Source: Gammaproteobacteria bacterium (GTDB lineage Bacteria > Pseudomonadota > Gammaproteobacteria > GCA-001735895). From it: a stretch of DNA of 64,000 nucleotides. Both the position numbers and the translations under genes were made by a program. Of the stretch, positions 1 to 7,826 are shown one piece after another. The notes under the pieces are model-generated. The model saw nothing but the letters and a program-made list of their open reading frames with translations. It made no database searches and was not told where the DNA came from. The stretch covers positions 1 to 64,000 of the forward strand of contig JABHSO010000063.1 in NCBI GenBank assembly GCA_018669845.1. The letters are read 5' to 3'. Within the stretch, counting starts at the first letter, position 1, and each line of letters starts with the position of its first letter.

Positions 1-334
1 AAAAAGTTTTTTTAAGCTTAAGAAAGCATCTCATGCTCTAAATATATTGGAATTTAGAAATAACTAATCCCATTCTCTTCCTCTGTGGTGAATAATATTT
101 TCAATGAGATAGGATAGCTGAGCCTCAGGGGTAATCAGGAATGTTTATGACAAAGGAGTTCAGCTACTATTTGCAAAATCTCTAATCAGAACTACTATTA
201 TTGTAGTGTTATTTAAATTTGCTGTGTTGAATCTAAATAATTCTTCAAATAATAATATAAACCTGAATATTGATTCCATGATTACTCAGAACTCTCTTTC
301 TTTCTTATGCTGAACTAACGTCGGGTATAGCGTT
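1..334. other. Intergenic region upstream of GGDEF/EAL gene
   Basis: This is AT-rich sequence with many stops in every frame and no reading frame I can support. It presumably carries the promoter of the GGDEF/EAL gene that starts at 335. No strong ribosome-binding site precedes that GTG, and no hairpin or riboswitch fold was recognised. Confidence 0.4.
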
Positions 335-3040
335 GTGTTTGGCATTAAATATATTATTTTACTGGCTGTCATCTTATTGAGCCTACTAGCTTTTGGACTG
401 GTTTGGTATACCACAGAAACTTATCAGCAATTAGTTTTTGATGATCACAGGCAATCTATACAGAATTTGCTGAAATATCGAACTTCGGAAATCTCTCAAA
501 CACTTATAAAAAAGCAGGTGAAATTAGCCAGTCGCATGCAAAGTGATGAGGGGTTTCATCAGGCCCTCGCTACAGGTGACCTGGAGTCGCTTAATGCCCA
601 TTTAAAACAAAGACTCAGTCAGTCGGTTTCCAGTACTGAAAATGTGCATTTAAAGAGTATTTTACTACGCAATGCTGATGCTAGCTTAATGGCTGCAGCA
701 TATGAGGATGATGCTAATTCCTATAATGGCTGTCCTGTCATTATTGATCAGATAAGAGAAGGAAATGAACAGTCCAGACAAAAAGCTAAAATTACTCTCT
801 GTACTTTGAATAATAATCTGATGTCAGAAGTGGTGGTACAAACAGGTACTCAGGAATCTGCTGCTTATATTCATATTATCGCCTATCTGGGGGATGAGCT
901 AATATCGATAGGTGATGAAATTAATTTGCCTATAACCATTATGGGAAACCGGGGCTTAAAGTTATATCAATCACCTTCATGGCTGGAAGTTAATCAAAGT
1001 AAAAATAATTCAACACCTGTTCTGTATACCTTGTATGGAGATGATAATGTGCCGGGTTTGGTTATTTCTAGCATATTTGATGAGAGGTTACTGAGAAATC
1101 AGGTTGATTCAGTGTATTTCAATATTATCATTGTTGCAGGGACAGCTACTTTTTCAACTCTATTGTTAGTTTTATTGTTGCTATTTTATTCTTTTAGACC
1201 CATAGATAAAGTCAGAGAATCATTGGGAGAAGTATCAAATGATCGCTTTGTCCCCATAAATGTTGAGAGTCTTCGTAATGAGTTACGAGATTTTGCTTTA
1301 GCTTACAATGCAATCATCCTGGTTCTGGAAGATGCTTCTCTGAAGCACGAAGTTGCTGAGAGAGATTTACGTTCTGAACGTGATTTTATTTCTAAAACTC
1401 TGGATTCAATAACCGATGCTGTGCTAGTGGTCAATTCCGATCGAATACTTAAACTGGTGAATCCAGCAGCTGAAAATATGCTGGGTGAAAGAGAACTGGA
1501 CCTGAAAGGTTATGCCTTTGATAATATTGTTACCTTTTTTTCAAACAGATCGCTCTCCCATATAGTGAGCTGGGAAAAGTTGCTAATTAATCCACAGCAG
1601 TTAGTGAAGCTGTATTACCAGGGAAAAGACAGTGTTAAAGAGCTGGAAATGATGGCATCTCCAATGCTTGATCTGGATCGGGAAGATGTTGGTTATGTGC
1701 TGATTTTTAAGGATATAACTGAAGACCGTATGTTGCGCCGTAAAATCAATTATGAAAGTCGACATGATAAGTTAACATCATTACTTAATCGTAAAGCGTT
1801 TGAAACTAAATTTGATGACATGATTGCTGAATCGTATCAATCATCTTATCAACATGTTCTGGTGACTATAAATATTGATCATTTTAAAGTGATTAATCAA
1901 AGCTGCGGTAATGATGCAGGGGATCTACTGCTTAAACAGGTGGCTAAAATTTTGAGTCAAAATGTACGGAAGTCTGATTTACTTTCCCGATTGGGACCAG
2001 ATGAATTTGGTTTGATATTGGCCTATGCAGAGCTTTCGGTAGCGGCTGATACAGTAAACGATATTTTGGCAAATATCTGTAAGACAGGTTTTAACTGGGA
2101 AGATGTTGAGTATCCGGTAACAGCAAGTGCAGCATTGATATCTTTTAGTGATATTGAAGATGATTTTTCAGAAGTGTTTTCCAGGTTAAACTCTGGCGCA
2201 ATGCTGGCAAAACAAAATGGAGGGAATCAATATTACCTGATTGGAGATGATGACATTAAGGTGCAGGAACATCAATCTAACCTGTCCTGGGTTGCAAAGA
2301 TTAATACAGGATTTGTCGATAAACGCTTTGAGTTATATGCCCAGCCAATTGTCCCTGTTGATGGTGAAAAAGATAAACTGTTTTATGAAATATTAATCAG
2401 ATACCAGGATGAAGATGGGGTGCTTATTCAACCGGTTGAATTTTTAGGTGCTGCAGAGCGATTTAATTTAATTGAAAAAATTGATCGTTGGGTTATTTCG
2501 GAAGCTATTCACTGGATTGTAAAAAATCCTGAGCTTAAAGATAAGGTTCAATTAAGTATTAATATTTCTGAAGCAAGTATTATGTCCAGTAGTTTCCATC
2601 GCTTTTTGTTCCAGATTTTGCAGACTGACCTGGTTGATGCGAGCAATTTTTGTTTTGAGGCGACAGAAAGTTCATTCGTAAAAGATGTGGAAAAGTCGGT
2701 TGAGTTTATTAAAAAGCTAAAGAGTTTAGGGGCTAAATTTTCACTGGATGATTTTGGTAGTGGATTATCTTCTTTGACCCATTTACAACAATTCCCATTA
2801 GATTATTTGAAAATTGACGGGGTGTATGTTGAAAATATTTTGAAATATGATTATTCCACTGTTTTTGTCAGTTCGATAACGAGAGTGGGACACAGTATGG
2901 GAATAAAAGTTATTGCAGAATCAGTGGAGTCTATTGAGATACAGAATAAATTATCAGAATCTGGTATAGATTATTTGCAGGGTTCTATTATCGCTAACCC
3001 TGCTCCTCTAGAGGAAATAGATTTCAATCAGCGTTACTGA
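335..3040 (+). CDS. Membrane PAS-GGDEF-EAL protein, probable c-di-GMP phosphodiesterase
   Basis: This 901-residue inner-membrane sensor has a transmembrane helix near residues 5-27, a periplasmic domain, a second helix near 262-286, a HAMP-like linker, a PAS domain (about 345-465), a GGDEF domain (about 475-635) and an EAL domain (about 655-895). The GGDEF signature is GPDEF at 554-558, so cyclase activity is doubtful. The EAL domain keeps its main residues: E685 in YEILIRY, the LDDFGSG and LKIDG motifs, and a late conserved Glu in AESVES. The likely net role is therefore c-di-GMP hydrolysis, possibly with GTP sensing by the GGDEF domain. The start is GTG at 335, because an in-frame stop lies at 311 and no ATG is nearby. 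The gene is monocistronic and converges on cysB. Domain calls are firm; the direction of activity is inferred. Confidence 0.9.
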   Translation: MFGIKYIILLAVILLSLLAFGLVWYTTETYQQLVFDDHRQSIQNLLKYRTSEISQTLIKKQVKLASRMQSDEGFHQALATGDLESLNAHLKQRLSQSVSSTENVHLKSILLRNADASLMAAAYEDDANSYNGCPVIIDQIREGNEQSRQKAKITLCTLNNNLMSEVVVQTGTQESAAYIHIIAYLGDELISIGDEINLPITIMGNRGLKLYQSPSWLEVNQSKNNSTPVLYTLYGDDNVPGLVISSIFDERLLRNQVDSVYFNIIIVAGTATFSTLLLVLLLLFYSFRPIDKVRESLGEVSNDRFVPINVESLRNELRDFALAYNAIILVLEDASLKHEVAERDLRSERDFISKTLDSITDAVLVVNSDRILKLVNPAAENMLGERELDLKGYAFDNIVTFFSNRSLSHIVSWEKLLINPQQLVKLYYQGKDSVKELEMMASPMLDLDREDVGYVLIFKDITEDRMLRRKINYESRHDKLTSLLNRKAFETKFDDMIAESYQSSYQHVLVTINIDHFKVINQSCGNDAGDLLLKQVAKILSQNVRKSDLLSRLGPDEFGLILAYAELSVAADTVNDILANICKTGFNWEDVEYPVTASAALISFSDIEDDFSEVFSRLNSGAMLAKQNGGNQYYLIGDDDIKVQEHQSNLSWVAKINTGFVDKRFELYAQPIVPVDGEKDKLFYEILIRYQDEDGVLIQPVEFLGAAERFNLIEKIDRWVISEAIHWIVKNPELKDKVQLSINISEASIMSSSFHRFLFQILQTDLVDASNFCFEATESSFVKDVEKSVEFIKKLKSLGAKFSLDDFGSGLSSLTHLQQFPLDYLKIDGVYVENILKYDYSTVFVSSITRVGHSMGIKVIAESVESIEIQNKLSESGIDYLQGSIIANPAPLEEIDFNQRY

Positions 3041-3073
3041 GCAATCAATAACGCTAATTAAATTTGACTATTT

Positions 3074-4072
3074 TTATTTATTACCCAGAGTCAGTTGTTG
3101 AAAAGTTGGAACAGTATAGTTTGACAAAATTTCATTCCGATCATTGAGTGCTCTGGTATGTACTAGCTCTTTAATGGTATCCATTTCAAGATAAGGCGTC
3201 ATCATGTGAAGAAATTCATATTGATAAGTTGAGATATGGCGAGAATGACGAAAACCTACCTTGATCATACTGTCTGGGAATAGATGGTTTGCGCTAATAC
3301 AGTCCAGCTCATCATCATGCTTCTGACCTTTTGCCATTTCCGCAATAATCCCCACACCAAAACCTAATCGAACATAAGTTTTAATGACGTCGGAATCGGT
3401 TGCAGTAAAAACCACATTGGGTTCCAGATTTGCATCATGGAAGGTTCGGTCTAGTTTTGAACGGCCTGTTAAGCCCAGCATATACGTTAAAATTGGATAG
3501 GCGGCAAGATCTGCCAGGGTGATTTCAGCTTTTGTGGTCAGCCCATGTCCTTTAGGAACGACTATATATCTATTCCATGTATAGGCAGGAATTGTGACCA
3601 GTTCATCGAACTCATCAATGGTTTCTGATGCTAAAACAAAATCAACAGAATTGTTAGCAGCCAGCTTGCACATGGCCTTAGGATTGCCCTGATGTACCTG
3701 CAAATCAATACGTGGGTATTTGCTGCTATATTGCTGCAGGATGGGCGGTAGAATAAATTGAGCCTGAGTATGAGTTGTGGCAATAGTTAAGCTGCCTCTG
3801 TTTGCATTTGAATACTCTCTGGCCGCCTGTTTAATGCTCTTAACATTGTTTAGCAGAGATTCCACGTGCTCCAGAACAGCATAGCCGGCGGGTGATATAC
3901 CCGTTAGCTTTTTGCCGGAGCGCTCGAATATTTTAATATCCAGCTCTTCTTCAAGCAGTTTAATCTGGTGGCTAACGCCAGGTTGGGAAGTATAAAGTTC
4001 TTCAGCTGCTGAAGAGACGTTAAGGTTATTTCTTACTACCGCATCAAGGAAGCGTAATTGTTGCAATTTCAC
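3074..4072 (-). CDS. cysB: CysB-type LysR transcriptional regulator
   Basis: The 332-residue protein has the length of CysB (about 324 residues) and its characteristic features. There is an N-terminal winged helix-turn-helix (MKLQQLRFLDAVVRNNLNVS, then TSQPGVSHQI), a coiled-coil linker, and an effector domain that opens with the CysB/Cbl hallmark ATTHTQA near residue 98-104. In the family this pocket binds sulfate, thiosulfate or N-acetylserine, and the protein activates the cysteine regulon. It is transcribed alone and away from the signalling cluster; no cys structural genes are adjacent. The family call is strong. The paralogue Cbl is less likely, given the length and the isolated position. 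Confidence 0.92.
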   Translation of the reverse strand: MKLQQLRFLDAVVRNNLNVSSAAEELYTSQPGVSHQIKLLEEELDIKIFERSGKKLTGISPAGYAVLEHVESLLNNVKSIKQAAREYSNANRGSLTIATTHTQAQFILPPILQQYSSKYPRIDLQVHQGNPKAMCKLAANNSVDFVLASETIDEFDELVTIPAYTWNRYIVVPKGHGLTTKAEITLADLAAYPILTYMLGLTGRSKLDRTFHDANLEPNVVFTATDSDVIKTYVRLGFGVGIIAEMAKGQKHDDELDCISANHLFPDSMIKVGFRHSRHISTYQYEFLHMMTPYLEMDTIKELVHTRALNDRNEILSNYTVPTFQQLTLGNK

Positions 4073-4439
4073 AGTAAATTCTCAGTGGTCACTTGTTTGT
4101 TATAGGTTTTAGTTATAGGGCCATGATTCTACAAGCATATGAAATACAATCAATCTTTTTGTTATAAGAATGTAATATTTCTCACAGAAGGTTGATTGTT
4201 TAATTGCTTCCTGGTGCTTTAGAGTGTTTTATTTATTGCCTTTGAGTATATGAAAACAGGGGCTTATCCCCGCTTTTTTAAACTGATGATGAAAGGTTAA
4301 TCATTTTAGATGTCAAAATTAATGAGTAAAAATGGCCTGTCTGTGTCTCTATAACATGAAAACTTAACGTACCACGGGTTGCAATTTCTGCTAGGTAAAC
4401 TATAAAAAGAGAACTTCAATTAATTATTCGAATAAAAAA
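4073..4439. other. Intergenic region between divergent cysB and the signalling cluster
   Basis: This gap of about 370 bases must hold the cysB promoter (minus strand) and the promoter of the downstream plus-strand cluster. At about 4258-4282 there is a short GGGG-CTTAT-CCCC hairpin followed by a run of T on the plus strand. It resembles a weak terminator or leader hairpin, but no plus-strand gene ends just before it. No coding potential was seen. Confidence 0.35.
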
Positions 4440-5182
4440 ATGAAATTTTTATTGTTAATTCTTATGTTCAACGTTTCCACATTATTGGCGGCAGAAGTTG
4501 AAGGTAAGATTAACATAATGACCGAAGTGTACCCTCCTTATAATATGCAGGTAGATGGTAAGCTTAAAGGTATTTCTGTTGAAATACTGGATGTCATGCT
4601 TGAGCGGATGGAGCTGGATCAAAATAGTAGTGACGTTATATTAACCAACTGGTCCAGAGCATATTCGATGCCTTAAAGAAAAAAGATTATATGGTTTTCT
4701 CAACAACCCGAACGACAAAAAGAGAAAATTTATTTAAATGGGTCGGTCCGATTGTCGAGACTAAAATAGGAATTCTAGCTCCAAAAAGTAAACATATCAC
4801 CCTTCGCTCATTGACCGACCTGAAGCAATATCGTGTGGGCGCAGTATTAAAGGATATTGGTGAGCAATTAATCCTGGAAGGCGGTGTCGATAAAAAACAT
4901 ATCCACTCTATTAGTGGCCAGAATGCGATTGAATTATCATTCAAGAAAATGGATAACAATAGAATAGATATGTTTGCCTATGATTTTGTTGTGGCTAAAT
5001 ATCAGGCAAAACTAAAGGGATATAATGTTGATGATTATGAAGAAATATATACTTTGAAAGAAGCAGAGCTTTATTATGCATTTAATAAAACCACCAGTGA
5101 TAAAACTATTGCTAAATGGCAAAATGCATTAGATACCATTAAGGATGATGGAACCTATAATAAAATTTTAGCAAAGTACTAA
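4440..5182 (+). pseudogene. Periplasmic amino-acid-type solute-binding protein, frameshifted
   Basis: Two consecutive reading frames together give a full-length (about 247 residues) extracellular solute-binding protein of the SBP_bac_3 kind. The first starts at 4440 with a signal peptide (MKFLLLILMFNVSTLLAAE) and contains the typical TEVYPPYNM motif. It stops at 4676 after NWSRAYSMP. The continuation lies in another frame from about 4670 (ALKKKDYMVFSTTRT) and runs to 5182. Adding one base near 4669 restores a continuous protein, so this is a one-base deletion or a sequencing error. The gene lies 16 bases before the SiaA homologue in the same direction, and a binding protein so placed could have been its ligand sensor. 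No ABC permease or ATPase accompanies it. Confidence 0.75.
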
Positions 5183-5198
5183 TGAAAAAGACCTTACA

Positions 5199-6869
5199 TT
5201 GAAACAAAGTATAATATTTAAAACCTTACTGGTAATAGGCACTATTATTGTCTTGATCTTTGTTGCATCGGGCTACCTGGTATCACAAAGTGACAATAAG
5301 TTGATCGCAAAAATAGTGGCCTACAATCTAGATTCTACGATGAAAGCGCTAGATTATCGGCAGGAGATAAGCCTTAAAAAAAATCAATTGGAAATGCAGG
5401 CAGTTACCAATATGATTGTAAAAAATTCATCTACATTTTTACAAAACTTTGATGTAGATGGGTTAAAGGAAAACTTACTATTTGATATGAAAGGAGATGG
5501 TATCAAAGCTATTAAAGTTTGGGATAGTTCAATGAATGAACTATTTTTATTAGCTTACAAAGACAATGGGAAAATATTTTTTAAAAATACCTTACCCAAA
5601 TCTTATGCAGATTACACACAATTCAAAAAACCAATTCATGACCTGTCAGATAAGGTTTACAATAAAAAAATAGGTGAAATTGTTCTTTTTTATGATGAAT
5701 CTATTATTACTAAAGCGATCAATGAACTAAAAAAACAGGCCGTTCAGGACATAAATAGTTTTAACGAAACTATCGATCATGAGTTGCTTCAGGCAAATGT
5801 GGTCAAATTATCTATAGCGATAGGATTTCTGGTTATTATTTTAACCGTCATTAGTATCTTGTTAATGGTTTATGTGAATAACCCGTTGAAAATACTAAAG
5901 TCTGGCCTGGATGATTTTTTTCTTTTTCTACAAAATAAAAAAAATTCTACACAAACCATTATGTTAAATACGAGTGATGAATTTGGGCAGATGGCTTATT
6001 CGTTAAATGAAAATATATCTGTCAGTGCAAAGCTGCATGAAGAGATTAGAGGGCTTAATTTCAACCTTGAGCAGAAAGTAAAAGCCAGGACATCTGAATT
6101 AGCTGAAATTAATCAGGAGCTTCAGGATTCAATTGAATATGCCTCAACTATTCAGCGATCTTTTGTAAAAGATATTTCATTGATTAAAAACAGTGTTACC
6201 GATGCTTTTTCTATCTGGCAACCCAGGGATAAAGTGGGTGGTGATTTATATATCCATGAAGAAAGTGCTGAAGGTATTTTATTCGGTGTGATTGATTGCA
6301 CCGGGCATAGTGTGCCAGGTGGATTTATGACCATGTTGGCAGGTAGTGTTATAAAAAGGCTTGCTAGCGAGTTCTTTAAAAATCCCGCAAAACTTTTAAG
6401 CGAACTCAATAAAGCTATTAAATACCAGTTAAGTCAGGAAGGTGAAAGTTCATTGTCTGATGACGGTCTCGATATGGGTTTATGCTATATAAATAAACAG
6501 AAAAATACCCTGTTGTTTTCGGGTGCTAAACTTGATTTGGTATATTTTAAAAATGATGAAATCAATATAATAAAAGCAAATAAACAAAGTATTGGATATA
6601 AAAAATCTAACTCTGATTATGAATATACAAATCATGAAATTCATGTCGATGGATCAGAGTCATTCTATTTATATTCAGATGGCATTACCGACCAGGTGGG
6701 TGGTCTTAAAAACTTTCCCTACGGCAATAAAAAATTCAAACAATTACTTTCATCCATTCAGAACAAGTCCATGACTGAGCAGGAAGAAATCATCACTGAT
6801 ACTCTACTCTCCTACCAGGGTGAAAATAGTAGAAGAGATGATGTTACAGTCATTGGTTTTCGGCTTTAA
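5199..6869 (+). CDS. siaA: SiaA-like membrane PP2C (SpoIIE-type) protein phosphatase
   Basis: This 556-residue sensor phosphatase has a transmembrane helix at about 8-28, an extracytoplasmic sensor region, a second helix near 200-222, a HAMP domain, a coiled coil and a C-terminal SpoIIE/PP2C domain (about 330-556). The metal-binding acidic motifs are all present: DKVGGDLY, GVIDCTGHSVPGG, SDGITDQVGG and the terminal RRDDVTVIGF, so it should be active. In the Pseudomonas SiaABCD pathway SiaA dephosphorylates SiaC. The genes that follow are clear SiaB and SiaC homologues. The start is TTG at 5199 with a poor ribosome-binding site. An ATG overlapping the previous stop (5182) is out of frame and ends after six codons. 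The symbol rests on architecture and gene order. Confidence 0.85.
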   Translation: MKQSIIFKTLLVIGTIIVLIFVASGYLVSQSDNKLIAKIVAYNLDSTMKALDYRQEISLKKNQLEMQAVTNMIVKNSSTFLQNFDVDGLKENLLFDMKGDGIKAIKVWDSSMNELFLLAYKDNGKIFFKNTLPKSYADYTQFKKPIHDLSDKVYNKKIGEIVLFYDESIITKAINELKKQAVQDINSFNETIDHELLQANVVKLSIAIGFLVIILTVISILLMVYVNNPLKILKSGLDDFFLFLQNKKNSTQTIMLNTSDEFGQMAYSLNENISVSAKLHEEIRGLNFNLEQKVKARTSELAEINQELQDSIEYASTIQRSFVKDISLIKNSVTDAFSIWQPRDKVGGDLYIHEESAEGILFGVIDCTGHSVPGGFMTMLAGSVIKRLASEFFKNPAKLLSELNKAIKYQLSQEGESSLSDDGLDMGLCYINKQKNTLLFSGAKLDLVYFKNDEINIIKANKQSIGYKKSNSDYEYTNHEIHVDGSESFYLYSDGITDQVGGLKNFPYGNKKFKQLLSSIQNKSMTEQEEIITDTLLSYQGENSRRDDVTVIGFRL

Positions 6870-6889
6870 AGTGAATAAAGGTTTCACGC

Positions 6890-7420
6890 ATGATTAATCT
6901 CTATAACTACAAAAATGACCTGGATTCAGATGGCATTATTTTGAGTCTGAGTGGTCCAATGAGTCATGAAATGGTTGAAAGTATTGGTCGCGCTATTCGC
7001 TTTAAAATTGGTGAGGATGGAGATAAAAGTATTGCTTTAAAAGTATTCTCGATTTTTGTTGAGCAGGTTGAAAATGTAATCAATTATTCGGTTGAAAGAA
7101 TTCCACCCGAAAGTAGCATGAGCTTTGGTATTATTGTTATCGGAAAGAAAGACGGTTCTTTTTTTATCAGCGGTGGAAATAAAATTGAGACAATAAAGCA
7201 GGAAAAGTTGGAGTATTACCTTAATAAGTTAGCGTTAATGGATAAAGACGAACTAAAAATTTATTATAAAGAACGTCGCAGAGCGGATAGGGAAGGTGAT
7301 TCAAAAGGAGCCGGTATAGGTTTTATTGAAATGGCCAGGAAATCGAGCCAACCCCTTGAATTTAGCTTTCAAAAAATTGATGATAAACATTCATTTTTTA
7401 CCATTAAAATTACTATTTAA
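6890..7420 (+). CDS. siaB: SiaB-like protein kinase (DUF6272, HATPase fold)
   Basis: This 176-residue cytoplasmic protein has the remains of a GHKL ATP-binding fold: an N-box-like VENVINYS near residues 60-67 and a glycine-rich GAGIGFIEMA near 141-150. The family (SiaB, DUF6272) phosphorylates the small switch protein SiaC, opposing SiaA. The neighbours fit exactly: PP2C phosphatase before, SiaC homologue after. It starts with ATG 20 bases after siaA, presumably in the same operon. It could be called only an anti-sigma-factor-type kinase by similarity; the SiaB identity comes from length, motifs and gene order. Confidence 0.8.
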   Translation: MINLYNYKNDLDSDGIILSLSGPMSHEMVESIGRAIRFKIGEDGDKSIALKVFSIFVEQVENVINYSVERIPPESSMSFGIIVIGKKDGSFFISGGNKIETIKQEKLEYYLNKLALMDKDELKIYYKERRRADREGDSKGAGIGFIEMARKSSQPLEFSFQKIDDKHSFFTIKITI

Positions 7421-7437
7421 AGAGCAATAGAAACGAC

Positions 7438-7818
7438 ATGGATACACTGGAAATAATAGCGACTAAATCTTCGCCAGAAATTAATTTTAATGCTCAAACG
7501 AACGTGCTAAGTATTGTTGGAGAATCTTATCCTGAAAATACAGCACAATTTTATGAGCCCGTATTCGAATGGCTGGATATATATTTAACGGAGTTAAGTG
7601 AACAGCAGGTTACGGTAAATATGGAACTTATTTATTTTAATTCCAGTAGCTCTAAAGCCTTGATGGATATATTTGATATTCTTGAGGAAGCCAGTGATGA
7701 TGGAAAAAATATCGTATTGAACTGGATTTATGATGAGGAAAATGATGCCGCTTTGGAATATGGTGAAGAGTTTGCTGAAGATATAGAAACACTTACTTTT
7801 AACCTTGTCGAAAAGTAA
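7438..7818 (+). CDS. siaC: SiaC-like switch protein (DUF1987)
   Basis: This 126-residue acidic protein carries the DUF1987/SiaC core, including the segment MELIYFNSSSSKALMDIF (residues 62-79). In Pseudomonas SiaC the phosphorylated residue is a threonine in this region. Here the equivalent is a serine in the NSSSS run, most likely S69 or a neighbour. Unphosphorylated SiaC binds and activates the cyclase SiaD. The gene sits between the siaB homologue and a hybrid CheA-like kinase, 18 bases after siaB. The family call is strong; which serine is modified is inference. Confidence 0.85.
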   Translation: MDTLEIIATKSSPEINFNAQTNVLSIVGESYPENTAQFYEPVFEWLDIYLTELSEQQVTVNMELIYFNSSSSKALMDIFDILEEASDDGKNIVLNWIYDEENDAALEYGEEFAEDIETLTFNLVEK

Positions 7819-7826
7819 AAAGCAAT

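Noticed and set aside
4691-5182. Separate gene for the second half of the binding protein
   Set aside because: It lacks a signal peptide and begins in the middle of a conserved region; it is the frameshifted continuation of the gene at 4440.
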